Assembly: GCF_000706765.1 (NCBI RefSeq) | Contig: NZ_CP006018.1 | Location: 682,001-746,000, forward strand | Direction: 5' to 3' | DNA from: Bifidobacterium [indicum] DSM 20214 = LMG 11587 | GTDB lineage: Bacteria; Actinomycetota; Actinomycetes; Actinomycetales; Bifidobacteriaceae | DNA: 64,000 nucleotides | In this document: piece by piece, positions 8,813 to 17,498 of the stretch | How positions within the stretch are numbered: the first letter of the stretch is position 1 | Layout: every line of letters begins with the position of its first letter | Translations under genes and position numbers: made by a program | The notes under the pieces: model-generated | Database searches by the model: none | What the model was told of the DNA's origin: nothing | Seen by the model: the letters and a program-made list of their open reading frames with translations, nothing else

Positions 8813-9886
8813 ATGCGGCCACTTACCTGGAAATCCATCCTGAACTCGCTGGTGTCCGGACGACACCTGAGCGCGGATGAGACCGAGTGGTACATGAACG
8901 ACCTGATGGATGGGAACGCCGACCCGGTTCAGGTGGGCGCGGTCCTGTCCATGCAGTCGGCTTTGGGGCTGACCAGCCAGGAGGTTGAAGGGGCGGCCAA
9001 AGCCATGGTGGGGCATGCGGTGCCTCTGAAGGTCAGTGGTGACGTGACTGACATTGTCGGTACGGGCGGCGATGGGGCGGCAACGGTCAACCTGTCGACC
9101 ATGGGTGCCATCGTCGCCGCCGCGGCAGGGGTCAGGATCGTCAAGCACGGGAACAGGGCCGCTTCCAGCAAGAGTGGTACAGCCGACTGCCTGGAGCAGC
9201 TTGGTCTCCCGTTGGACCTGAAGCCACGTGATGTGGCCGATATGGCTGATCGGTTCGGCATCACCTTCGCCTTTGCCAAGACCTTCCATCCCGCCATGCG
9301 CTTTGTGGGCCCAGTCCGCTCGGCTCTGGGCATTCCGACCGTTTTCAACCTGCTTGGCCCCCTGACCAATCCGGCCCAGCCAAGCCATGTGGCCATCGGC
9401 TGCGCCCAACGCCAACTCAGCCCCATGATGGCCCAGGTCTATGCATCTCGGGGGCAGGAGGGGATGGTCTACACATCGGCGGAAGGTCTTGATGAGATGG
9501 CCCCGACCGGTCCGGTCTCCATCTGGGAGATTCGCCGGGGACAGGTGGAGGAGAGGACCTTCGATCCGACTCGTGAATTGGGAATCGACCCCGTTGATAT
9601 CAATGACCTGCGCGGCGGTGATCCCGCCTTCAACGCCGGCGTTGTCAGGGACTTCCTTGCAGGAAAGCCGGTTCCCTCACGTTCCACGGCCCTGCTCAAT
9701 GCGGCATCCGCCATCGTGGCGGACGGATCATTAATCAACATGGGGCCCGGGGCCGATCTGACCTCCCGCTTTGCCCAGGCCTATCACCTGGCAGAGGAGG
9801 CTGTGGACCAGGGCAGGGCCGCCAGCCTGCTTGCGTCCTGGGTGGAAGGGGCCCGGGCGGCAAGGTCCCGCTACGAGCAGGATTGA
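8813..9886 (+). CDS. trpD: Anthranilate phosphoribosyltransferase
   Basis: This 357-residue enzyme joins anthranilate to PRPP in the second step of tryptophan synthesis. The glycine-rich PRPP site DIVGTGGDG is at about residues 79-87, followed by NLSTMGAIVAAAAGVRIVKHGNRA-type sequence (here KHGNRAASSKSGTAD), the HPAMRFVGPVR block and NLLGPLTNP. AAAGGAAAGAG precedes the ATG. No other trp gene is adjacent, so the gene stands alone here between secA and a convergent membrane-protein gene; trpD is often separate from the rest of the pathway in actinobacteria. Confidence 0.95.
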   Translation: MRPLTWKSILNSLVSGRHLSADETEWYMNDLMDGNADPVQVGAVLSMQSALGLTSQEVEGAAKAMVGHAVPLKVSGDVTDIVGTGGDGAATVNLSTMGAIVAAAAGVRIVKHGNRAASSKSGTADCLEQLGLPLDLKPRDVADMADRFGITFAFAKTFHPAMRFVGPVRSALGIPTVFNLLGPLTNPAQPSHVAIGCAQRQLSPMMAQVYASRGQEGMVYTSAEGLDEMAPTGPVSIWEIRRGQVEERTFDPTRELGIDPVDINDLRGGDPAFNAGVVRDFLAGKPVPSRSTALLNAASAIVADGSLINMGPGADLTSRFAQAYHLAEEAVDQGRAASLLASWVEGARAARSRYEQD

Positions 9887-9908
9887 TGTGCGTGAAGGGT
9901 CTTTGACA

Positions 9909-10454
9909 TCAACGCCGGTACAGACGTTCGTCGTCATCGAAGAGACCACTTGAGGACTGACGGAAGTTCTTCCTGTCGATGATGAGTCCAGAGATTCCGA
10001 TCAACAGAAGTAGGCCAGCCAGGATGCCTGTCAGTCGGGACCATCCGGGAATGAGTAAGGTCAGGAAAAAGCAGACCAGGCCCAAAACGGTCATGATGAT
10101 GTAAACGATTCTGCTTCTGCCGAGGTCGCTCAGATCGGGATCGGGCGGGGTGAAGGTCGACGACCCGTCCATGACCTCATCGGTGTCGAGCCAGCTCCTA
10201 CCTTGGAAATCGCGTGGACCGGCGCCGCCGACAAAAGAGCCCTGCCTGAGATCCTCTGCCTTCAGAGCCGCCTTCTTCTCGGACTTCCGAGCCTTTTTCT
10301 CGAACTTCCTTGCCGTCCTGGATGACTCCAGTGAATTCAACTCGTCTGCATGCGAGTTCAGGAAGTGCTCCCACTCCCCGTTCTCCTGTGCGGACCCGGT
10401 TCCCTCATCGCTGTTATACTGTTCCCCGGCGTTGTTATTCTTGTGCTCGGTCAT
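9909..10454 (-). CDS. Hypothetical protein with two C-terminal membrane segments
   Basis: I do not recognise a named family. The 181-residue product begins MTEHKNNN at 10454, has an acidic and then very Lys/Arg-rich soluble N-terminal part (KKARKSEKKAALK near residue 55), and two adjacent hydrophobic segments near residues 120-163 (IVYIIMTVLGLVCFFLTLL and GILAGLLLLIGISGLI) before a short polar tail. This suggests a small membrane protein with a cytoplasmic N-terminal region. The reading frame stays open far upstream but there overlaps plsC on the other strand, so I use the start next to the intergenic gap. It diverges from plsC by 48 bases and converges with trpD. Confidence 0.6.
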   Translation of the reverse strand: MTEHKNNNAGEQYNSDEGTGSAQENGEWEHFLNSHADELNSLESSRTARKFEKKARKSEKKAALKAEDLRQGSFVGGAGPRDFQGRSWLDTDEVMDGSSTFTPPDPDLSDLGRSRIVYIIMTVLGLVCFFLTLLIPGWSRLTGILAGLLLLIGISGLIIDRKNFRQSSSGLFDDDERLYRR

Positions 10455-10502
10455 GTAACCATCGTAACCTCGGCGGAACGCATCCGCTACCAAGGAGGCC
10501 TT

Positions 10503-11192
10503 GTGCTGTATTGGTTCTTCGTCAAACTGCTTGGTCCGTTGGCCCGTACCTGGTTCGGACCGACCGTCGAAGGTGCGGGGAACATTCCCAAGGATGGGGC
10601 CGTGATCATCGCCTCCAACCACCTGGCCGTAATCGACGATGCCCTCCTGCCCATCACCTGCCCGAGGATGATTCACTTCATGGGCAAGGCCGAGTATTTC
10701 AACGGCAAAGGATTCAAGGGCAGATTCAAGAAGTGGTGGTTCAGCTCGGTCGGGGTGTTCCCCGTTGACAGGTCGGGTGGTTCCAAATCGCTGGGAGCCA
10801 TGGAAACCGCGCGTTCCATCCTTGAGCACGGGCATATCTTTGGTATTCACCCGGAGGGTACGCGCAGCCCTGACGGTCGGCTGTACAGGGGTCACACCGG
10901 GGTGGCGCGTCTCGCTTTCGAGACCGGGACGACCGTGGTTCCCGCAGCCATCATAGGTACCAGGGAACTTCAGGAGCCTGGTCGTGTGCTTCCTCACCGG
11001 GGCAGGACAAAGGTCATCTTCGGCAAGCCCATTCCCGTGCCCTACACTCCCGTCAACAGTCTCACCCATGAAGAGGTCCGTAACCTGACCGATCGGATCA
11101 TGCAGGAGATTCAGGAGATGAGCGGGCAGCGGTATGTGGATGTATATGCCCAGGTCATCAAGGCGCATCAGGCGAAGAAGGAGCTCGACTGA
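10503..11192 (+). CDS. plsC: 1-acyl-sn-glycerol-3-phosphate acyltransferase (PlsC family)
   Basis: This 229-residue membrane-associated acyltransferase makes phosphatidic acid from lysophosphatidic acid. The catalytic H-x4-D motif appears as NHLAVIDD (about residue 40), and the glycerol-phosphate site as EGTRSPDG (about residue 120). The later GTTVVPAAIIGT block is also typical. I chose the GTG at 10503 because CAAGGAGG precedes it by a few bases; an upstream in-frame start at 10350 would overlap the divergent gene. The gene converges with a Ser/Thr kinase beside a polyprenyl synthase, a neighbourhood recalling the plsC-pknL-idsA region of corynebacteria. Confidence 0.87.
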   Translation: MLYWFFVKLLGPLARTWFGPTVEGAGNIPKDGAVIIASNHLAVIDDALLPITCPRMIHFMGKAEYFNGKGFKGRFKKWWFSSVGVFPVDRSGGSKSLGAMETARSILEHGHIFGIHPEGTRSPDGRLYRGHTGVARLAFETGTTVVPAAIIGTRELQEPGRVLPHRGRTKVIFGKPIPVPYTPVNSLTHEEVRNLTDRIMQEIQEMSGQRYVDVYAQVIKAHQAKKELD

Positions 11193-11229
11193 CGTTCCGG
11201 TCTGCCGAAGGATGCCTGCGGGCAGGTCA

Positions 11230-13545
11230 TCAGACCACGGTCAGGGTCACCACTGCCGGTGAGCCATCATCATTGACCACCTTGACCTGACTGCCTGGTT
11301 CGGGGTCCTGGATTCGCACGGTATGGGTCAGGTTGCCCAAGGGTGCGGAGATGTTGACCTTGAGCCCGTAGCCTTCCAGGATCCTGGTGGCCTCGTCCTG
11401 GCTTTTTCCTTTGACATCAGGCATGGAGATGGCCTGCGGTCCCTTGGATACCACCACGTCGACCGTGTCCCCCCAGTGGAGTTGTTCCTGGGCCTGATGG
11501 GAGGCGGATACCACCCGGTTGCGGGGCACCTTGTCCGACCAGTCCTCACGGTAGTTGACGGTGAGTCGAAGGGCCTCCAGGGCAGCCTTGGCTTCTTCTC
11601 TTGACTTGCCGACGACGTCGGGCATGGCCACCGGCATCTTCCCCTTGGACAGAACCAGGGTGACCTGGGTGTCGTGGCGGGTCCTGGTTCCCGGGGCGGG
11701 GTCCACTGAAATCGCCGCTCCCTCGGGTATGTCCATCGAGTACTGATCCTTGGACTGGTCATGGTCTATCCGACTGAACCCAGCTGTTTTCAGGGCCTGC
11801 AATGGGTCCTTGCCTTCGGCGGTGTCTGCTGTGAGGAGGTTTTCCGGCACCGTGGCCTCACGGACGCCCTTGGAGACGGTCAGTTTGACTCGACCCATCC
11901 TCTTGCTGATGCGGGATCCCACCGTGTCAGGATCCGCTGCCATGATGGCGCCTTTGGCCACAGAATCGCTGAAGTCATAAGCAGATTCCATCTCAATGCC
12001 GGCGACCTTGAGAGTGCGGGAGTACTTGGCGAAATCTGCACCAATGACCTTGCAGGCCTGGTTTTCAGCGCAGGAAATATCATCAGGCTTGGGGAGGGTG
12101 TGATAGCTGCCGGGCCCCATGAAGTACCACCAGGAACCGCCTCCGCCCCCTGCCAGGGCAAGGACGAGGATGACGATGAGTGCGATGATCAGTGCCCGCT
12201 TCCCCTTTTTCCTGCTGCCCGACCCTGAGGGGAGCTGCTCCTCGCCTTGGGCCTCTGCCGGCAGTTCTGCATCGCTCTGGAGGCCTGGTGCCAGGGGATC
12301 AGAGCCGATTCGGGTGGTCTCCGACGGGTTCGTGGCTGGGGACGACATGACCTGGGTCTGTTCGGGGTTGACATCGTTCAGGATGTACCTGCGGGTCTCC
12401 GCTGAAGTCGCCCTGTCGGTTCCATCCCGTCCGGGCGTTTGCGGGGGCGCCGGCACTGGCGGGGCGGGGGAGTCCGGCTGGTCCATATCGGTGGTGGCGT
12501 CATGTTTATCGGACTGAGGTAGGGAAGACCCGTCGGCAGTCGCGTCCGATGTCTGCTGGACCCCGTTGGTGCTGTTTGTCGCCTCTGGAGCATGGGGGGC
12601 GGGCATGATGAACTGAAGCGCCTGCATGCTCAGCCCATGTTGGACCAGATTCAATTCCTGCAGGGCCTGGGTGGCATCCTTGGGCCTTCCCGCGATGGAG
12701 CGACTTGTCAGACGGGTGACCATGTCGGAAACGTCCGGGTCAATGCCTGGGCAGACCTTTGACAAGGCGGGGACATCCTCGTGGACGTGCTTGAAGACGA
12801 TGGTGACGGGGTTCTGGCTGGCGAATGGGACCGTGCCGGTCAGCATCTCATAGGCCATGATTCCGACTGCATAGAGATCGCCCTGGGGGGTGGCCTGGTT
12901 GTTCTCGATGGTTTCGGGGGCCAGATATGCGGCTGTTCCCAGGAGCATGCCGGTTGAGGAAAGGGTGGCCTGTGAGGCGGCCCGTGCCAGGCCGAAGTCC
13001 GTGATTTCCACGTGGCCCCGGTCGTTGAGGAGGATGTTCTCCGGCTTTATGTCGCGATGGACCACTCCGGCCTGATGCGCCGAGGAGAGGCCATCGAGGA
13101 TCTCACCCAGGATACGCATGGTCTCCCGCAGGTTGAAGGTCACCTGACGGCCCATCTCCTGGCGCAGGCTGATGCCGTGCACATACTCCATGACCAGGTA
13201 GTCCAGTCCCTCGAAAAGCCCGGTGTCGTAGACCTGGACGATATGGGGGTTGGCGATTGCCGCGGCCGACTGGGCCTCGCGGCGGAACCGTTCCTCGAAC
13301 TGGGCGCGGTGTGGGCCCTGGGCCAACTGCGTATGCATGACCTTGACGGCCACATGGCGGTTCAGCCGTTCATCCAGGGCCTCGTAGACCGTGGCCATTC
13401 CACCCTCCGCCACCTTGCGCAGGATGCGGTAGCGGCCGTCGATGATTCGGTCCCTGGTCGTATCTTCCGCTTCGCTCATGCTGGTATCGTATGGCCTTCT
13501 GGTCGCTGGGGAGGCTGGTTCGGCCTCCTTATCCGTCAATTCCAT
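11230..13545 (-). CDS. Membrane Ser/Thr protein kinase with PASTA repeats (PknB/PknL-like)
   Basis: This sensor-type Hanks kinase has about 771 residues. The kinase domain carries the Gly-rich loop EGGMATVYE, the AVKVM lysine, catalytic HRDIKPEN, DFG (ITDFGLARA) and a GTAAYLAPE activation segment. A long Pro/Ser/Thr-rich linker, one transmembrane helix (ALIIALIVILVLALAGGG), and about four extracellular PASTA-like repeats follow; the last two are clearest (PDVVGKSREEAKAALEAL, PDVKGKSQDEATRILEGYG). PASTA domains bind muropeptides or lipid II. The start is uncertain: ATG 13545 overlaps the upstream idsA by 17 bases, while ATG 13479 is also possible; neither has a clear ribosome-binding site. Its place beside idsA and plsC suggests the mycobacterial/corynebacterial PknL locus. 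Confidence 0.85.
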   Translation of the reverse strand: MELTDKEAEPASPATRRPYDTSMSEAEDTTRDRIIDGRYRILRKVAEGGMATVYEALDERLNRHVAVKVMHTQLAQGPHRAQFEERFRREAQSAAAIANPHIVQVYDTGLFEGLDYLVMEYVHGISLRQEMGRQVTFNLRETMRILGEILDGLSSAHQAGVVHRDIKPENILLNDRGHVEITDFGLARAASQATLSSTGMLLGTAAYLAPETIENNQATPQGDLYAVGIMAYEMLTGTVPFASQNPVTIVFKHVHEDVPALSKVCPGIDPDVSDMVTRLTSRSIAGRPKDATQALQELNLVQHGLSMQALQFIMPAPHAPEATNSTNGVQQTSDATADGSSLPQSDKHDATTDMDQPDSPAPPVPAPPQTPGRDGTDRATSAETRRYILNDVNPEQTQVMSSPATNPSETTRIGSDPLAPGLQSDAELPAEAQGEEQLPSGSGSRKKGKRALIIALIVILVLALAGGGGGSWWYFMGPGSYHTLPKPDDISCAENQACKVIGADFAKYSRTLKVAGIEMESAYDFSDSVAKGAIMAADPDTVGSRISKRMGRVKLTVSKGVREATVPENLLTADTAEGKDPLQALKTAGFSRIDHDQSKDQYSMDIPEGAAISVDPAPGTRTRHDTQVTLVLSKGKMPVAMPDVVGKSREEAKAALEALRLTVNYREDWSDKVPRNRVVSASHQAQEQLHWGDTVDVVVSKGPQAISMPDVKGKSQDEATRILEGYGLKVNISAPLGNLTHTVRIQDPEPGSQVKVVNDDGSPAVVTLTVV

Positions 13546-14740
13546 GCCTATGATACCCGGGAGTCGCGGCATCGGGCATGAAACGGCGGCAGGCCCGCTC
13601 GATGATGGAGCCCTGCCTGTCATCCAGTGACAACTCTTGGCACAGGTTGGCTATTTCCTCATAGACCGAACTGGTCAGACGATCCATACGGTTCCGGCTT
13701 TTCTCCACAGCCCCGCTGGTCTCCATCAGGCGTCGGACCCATGCCACCTGATCCGGTGTGCGTTGGGGTGCCCTGTAGGCCGCCCTGAGCCTTTCGGCCT
13801 CATCCTGAGAGGCCATTGAGAGGGTATCGGCAAGGAGCACGGTCCGCTTCCCCTCCAGAATGTCCCCTCCCTGGGGTTTGCCGGTTTGACCGCTGCGGCC
13901 CTCCACATCGAGGAGGTCGTCTCGCAACTGGAAGAGGAGGCCGAGATGGAGGCCGAGATCATAGGCCAGGGCACGGGTGCGGTCCGGGTCGATGCCGCCT
14001 GCCATCAGTCCCAGGGCAAGGGGTGTCATGGTCGTATAGGAGGCTGTTTTCCATCCCATGGTCCTGAATGCCTCACGACGCAGCTGTTCGGGATCATCCA
14101 AGGGCATGATTTCCATGCCCATATCGAGGACCTGCCCGGTTTCCACAGCGGTCTGCATGCCGAGGAAGGTCCGGAGGATGCTCTCGCCCGATGGGAGGGA
14201 GGCGGACGCCCTGGAGACCAGATCGGAGCTGGAGGTGGACAGCAGGTCTCCCAGAAGGATGCCCAGCCCACGCCCCCTGGCTGCTGTCGCTTCTGAACTT
14301 CGACCGGCACCGAGGTGGTCCTGACGCATGGGATTTCCGAGGTCTGTTCGTTCAGGGTTCTCCTCGGGGCCTGTCAGGTTCGACAGGACCATATGGGAGG
14401 ACGGTTTGCCGCGGCGAAGGGGGGAGTTGTCGATGATGTCGTCATGGACCAGGGCACTGGTCTGGTAGACCTCCAGCGCGCAGGCCAGATCGATGACTGC
14501 CTGGTCGGTGTTCTCTTCGCCTGCTCCGATCGCCCGATAGGTGTCCCAGAGCAGGAGTGCCCTCAGTCGTTTGCCGCCCCGGCCCGCCCGGCCGGCCTCG
14601 TCCCACACGGCATTCAAGGCCTGTATCGGGGTCGGGATGCCGTCTGCGCCCGTTTCCGGCTCGCCGAGGTGGTCCTGCCGACAGGCCTCGACCAGTTCGC
14701 TCATCCGCTGTTCGATGGTCTCAGGTGTGAGGGTTTCCAT
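13529..14740 (-). CDS. idsA: Polyprenyl diphosphate synthase (IdsA/GGPP synthase type)
   Basis: This 403-residue prenyltransferase builds C15-C20+ allylic diphosphates from isopentenyl diphosphate. The first Asp-rich motif is HDDIID (about residue 102) followed by RRGKPSSH, and the second is QLRDDLLD (about residue 267). An unusual 35-residue insertion rich in Gly, Arg and Glu lies between the substrate loop and the LGILLGDLL helix. I chose ATG 14740 rather than 14770 because a -10 sequence ends exactly 7 bases before it and no Shine-Dalgarno is present, which points to a leaderless mRNA. The kinase gene overlaps its 3' end, so the two form an operon. Confidence 0.85.
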   Translation of the reverse strand: METLTPETIEQRMSELVEACRQDHLGEPETGADGIPTPIQALNAVWDEAGRAGRGGKRLRALLLWDTYRAIGAGEENTDQAVIDLACALEVYQTSALVHDDIIDNSPLRRGKPSSHMVLSNLTGPEENPERTDLGNPMRQDHLGAGRSSEATAARGRGLGILLGDLLSTSSSDLVSRASASLPSGESILRTFLGMQTAVETGQVLDMGMEIMPLDDPEQLRREAFRTMGWKTASYTTMTPLALGLMAGGIDPDRTRALAYDLGLHLGLLFQLRDDLLDVEGRSGQTGKPQGGDILEGKRTVLLADTLSMASQDEAERLRAAYRAPQRTPDQVAWVRRLMETSGAVEKSRNRMDRLTSSVYEEIANLCQELSLDDRQGSIIERACRRFMPDAATPGYHRHGIDG

Positions 14741-14747
14741 GGATATG

Positions 14748-14777
14748 AGCCTATCCGCAGACGTCCCCATGGGTCAG
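14748..14777 (-). promoter_or_regulatory. Putative leaderless promoter of idsA
   Basis: On the minus strand, CTGACC (14772-14777) and TAGGCT (14748-14753) are spaced by 18 bases, and TAGGCT ends 7 bases before the ATG at 14740. Transcription would start at or next to the start codon. Confidence 0.45.
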
Positions 14778-14947
14778 GCTCTTCTCAGGGCAGATGGGGT
14801 GTGCCCACATTCGACCACACCGTCTGTGAGGCATGTGCCTCATGGGACATCGATGACAGGCTTGTGTCACGAAGCCAAGTGGTTCGGGTGGTTCCGGTCG
14901 TTCTCCCGTGTGCCACCAGCAGATCAACAGGTCGGGAGGTACCGGGA

Positions 14948-15646
14948 ATGACAGGGTTCAATCAAGACGGGGCGCGGTTCGAGGTCATGGGGGCTGATGG
15001 GACTCTGACGGCCTCCCAGGAGAAGTCGATCCTGGAGAAGTACCGGGCGGACAGGCGGGAGTCGGGGGTTGCGGAAGCCGATAAGGCATGGTTGCAGTCC
15101 CCGCTCAGTGCCTGGTCTCAGGCCTTGGAACAAGCCGGAGAGTCAGAATGTGGCGGCCCGGGGAAACAGGCGGAAGCCCCGACTTCGGATCGGTGCATGT
15201 CCCTGGCTCAGATGGCGGTCCTGGCGGTCCTGATTGGTGAAACCCTGCCCATCCGTGACGGGTTGATTGTTTCCTTGATATACGGAAAGGGCAATCTGGA
15301 CTGTCCCAGACTCCTGGACTTGTGTGTACATCCCCACGAGGCCGACAACGTCACCCTGCTCTGCGATATCCTCGACTCGGCATTCAAGGATGGCGATTCA
15401 CATCCGGACCTTCCCCGGTGCAGGGCGGGACTGGCCCTGCTGGACCGCATGGCGGGGATCATGCGCCGGGGGCATAAGGCCCAATCCCATGCGGTGGCCG
15501 CCTATACCCTCTGGTGGATGGGTGGTGATGGGGCTGCTGCCAAGGCGGAGGAGGCCCTTGCCGATGATGCCCAGTGCAGTCTGGCGGCCATCGTGCTCAA
15601 CCTGACGGTTCACTCGATTCTGCCGGCTTGGAAGGAATTCGGCTGA
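14948..15646 (+). CDS. DUF4192-like protein
   Basis: This 232-residue protein has no assigned function. The C-terminal block (SHAVAAYTLWWMGGDGAA...EEALADDAQCSLA) closely resembles the end of actinobacterial DUF4192 proteins, which carry a LWWxGD...ALADDPxxxLA signature. The segment around residue 80-115 (LAQMAVLAVLIGETLPIRDGLIV) fits their N-terminal part. I chose the ATG at 14948 after a GGGAGG sequence; the frame stays open upstream over the divergent idsA promoter region but that is not credible coding. It precedes sigA by 112 bases on the same strand. Family assignment is from the motif only. Confidence 0.65.
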   Translation: MTGFNQDGARFEVMGADGTLTASQEKSILEKYRADRRESGVAEADKAWLQSPLSAWSQALEQAGESECGGPGKQAEAPTSDRCMSLAQMAVLAVLIGETLPIRDGLIVSLIYGKGNLDCPRLLDLCVHPHEADNVTLLCDILDSAFKDGDSHPDLPRCRAGLALLDRMAGIMRRGHKAQSHAVAAYTLWWMGGDGAAAKAEEALADDAQCSLAAIVLNLTVHSILPAWKEFG

Positions 15647-15758
15647 ATCGGGAATAATCGTCCCCCTGAGATGGTTCACTTAATGAGTAAAGATTTGACC
15701 TTGCCATAACTGTGCCCAAAGGGCGGTTCGCAAGGTGGGTATACCGCAGGAGGATAAT

Positions 15759-17351
15759 TTGGCCACTAAGGACACCAAGTCAGTCAAGACAGCCGAGGTG
15801 GACGCCGAGGAGGCCAAGACCCCCTCGACTTCCGGTAAGGACCGGAGCCAAAAGGGTGACAAGGCCAAGACTGGTACCCGGGCCAAGGGCAAGACGGCAA
15901 CGCCGACCAAGAAGTCCGCCGCGAAGAAGACCGCCGCCGCCAAGGCCTCTTCCAACAAGAGCGGAGCCACTGCTGAGAAGGAGTCGGTAGAGGGTTCCTC
16001 AACGGGGAAGTCCAAGTCGACCGGAGCCAGGAAGTCCTCTGCCAAAAAATCAGCAGCCAAGACCGGGACCACCAAGAAAACAAGCGGTAAGAGTACCTCG
16101 ACCAAGGCCGGTAAGACGACGGATAAGCCCGTTGACGACGCAATCCTGGAGGACCAGACCGGCGAGGACGAATTCGATGTCACGGACATCGATGAGAACG
16201 GCACCCCCGAATCCGACGAACTGGATAAGGACCAGGACCAGTTGGAAGACGAGCCCGGCAGTGACGACGAGGAAGAGCACGAGGCCCGCGAAGTAAGCGA
16301 GGAGGCCGAGGAGGACCGAAAGGCCGCCCACGAGTTGGCCGCCAAGGTCAAAGGAGCCTTCGTTGTAGACGATTCCGAGGATGACGAGAGCGTCACCCCC
16401 TCCGGCAATCCCAAACGTCGCGTGGTCACTGCAGGTGCCACTGCGGATCCGGTGAAGGACTACCTGAAGCAGATTGGCCGGGTCAGCCTGCTGAACGCTG
16501 AGCAGGAGGTGGACCTCTCCGAACGCATCGAGGCCGGTCTCTATGCCCAGCACCTGCTGGATACCGATGATGAGGGAATGGACTTCAAGCGTCGGCGTGA
16601 GCTCAAGTGGGCCGCCAACGACGGGAAGAAGGCCAAGGATCACCTCCTGGAGGCCAACCTCCGTCTGGTTGTCTCCCTGGCCAAGCGCTACACCGGCCGT
16701 GGCATGCTCTTCCTGGACCTGATTCAGGAAGGCAACCTGGGTCTGATTCGAGCCGTGGAGAAGTTCGATTACACCAAGGGCTACAAGTTCTCGACCTACG
16801 CCACCTGGTGGATTCGTCAGGCCATCACCAGGGCCATGGCTGACCAGGCCCGCACCATTCGTGTGCCTGTTCACATGGTCGAGGTCATCAACAAGCTCTC
16901 CCGCGTTCAGCGTCAGATGCTCCAGGACCTGGGACGCGAACCCACCCCTGACGAGCTGGCCAGGGAACTGGACATGCCTGTCGAGAAGGTACAGGAGGTC
17001 CAGAAGTATGGTCGCGAACCCATCTCCCTCCACACCCCGCTGGGCGAAGATGGTGATTCCGAGTTCGGGGACCTGATTGAGGATACGGACGCCATCGCTC
17101 CCTCGGATGCCGTGGCCTTCTCCCTTCTCCAGGAGCAGTTCAAGCAGGTTCTGGAGACCCTGAGCCCCAGAGAGGCCGGCGTCATAAAGATGCGGTACGG
17201 CCTGGAGGACGGGCAGCCCAAGACCCTGGACGACATCGGCAGGGTTTACGGGGTTACACGTGAGCGCATCCGTCAGATCGAGTCCAAGACCATGTCCAAA
17301 CTGCGTCACCCCTCACGGTCGCAGACCCTGCGCGACTTCCTGGACCAGTGA
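15759..17351 (+). CDS. sigA: Primary RNA polymerase sigma factor (SigA/RpoD/HrdB)
   Basis: This 530-residue protein is the housekeeping sigma-70 factor. Region 1.2 ([24 protein letters not shown], near residue 230), region 2 ([60 protein letters not shown]), region 3 and region 4 ([13 protein letters not shown]..., [22 protein letters not shown]) are intact. The first 220 residues are a low-complexity arm: a Lys/Ala/Ser/Thr-rich half reminiscent of histone H1, then a strongly acidic half. I chose TTG 15759 because GCAGGAGG ends 5 bases before it; the in-frame GTG 15735 would precede that site. Confidence 0.96.
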   Translation: MATKDTKSVKTAEVDAEEAKTPSTSGKDRSQKGDKAKTGTRAKGKTATPTKKSAAKKTAAAKASSNKSGATAEKESVEGSSTGKSKSTGARKSSAKKSAAKTGTTKKTSGKSTSTKAGKTTDKPVDDAILEDQTGEDEFDVTDIDENGTPESDELDKDQDQLEDEPGSDDEEEHEAREVSEEAEEDRKAAHELAAKVKGAFVVDDSEDDESVTPSGNPKRRVVTAGATADPVKDYLKQIGRVSLLNAEQEVDLSERIEAGLYAQHLLDTDDEGMDFKRRRELKWAANDGKKAKDHLLEANLRLVVSLAKRYTGRGMLFLDLIQEGNLGLIRAVEKFDYTKGYKFSTYATWWIRQAITRAMADQARTIRVPVHMVEVINKLSRVQRQMLQDLGREPTPDELARELDMPVEKVQEVQKYGREPISLHTPLGEDGDSEFGDLIEDTDAIAPSDAVAFSLLQEQFKQVLETLSPREAGVIKMRYGLEDGQPKTLDDIGRVYGVTRERIRQIESKTMSKLRHPSRSQTLRDFLDQ

Positions 17352-17498
17352 GTCCAAGCGGGGGAGCCCGGCACTGTCGGGGGTCCCTTGCTAGAAAAGG
17401 TTGACGGTAGGTGAGGGCAGTCTACTCGGGTCGGCTCGGAGGAATCCGGTCCGGTCTGCGGGAGCCGCCCACGGTTTCGAAGGTGGACAGCGAGGAAA

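Noticed and set aside
10455-11168. Upstream extension of the 9909-10454 membrane-protein frame
   Set aside because: It lies entirely opposite plsC, has shadow-like composition, and the protein has a natural start at 10454 next to the intergenic gap.
14315-14947. Upstream extension of the DUF4192 frame
   Set aside because: It runs antisense through idsA; the ATG at 14948 has a ribosome-binding site and gives a normal family length.
15816-16130. Separate histone H1-like gene
   Set aside because: The Lys/Ala-rich stretch is continuous in frame with the sigma factor and has no stop or independent start between.
16050-17309. 419-codon minus-strand frame opposite sigA
   Set aside because: Antisense shadow; sigA regions 1.2-4 on the plus strand are intact.
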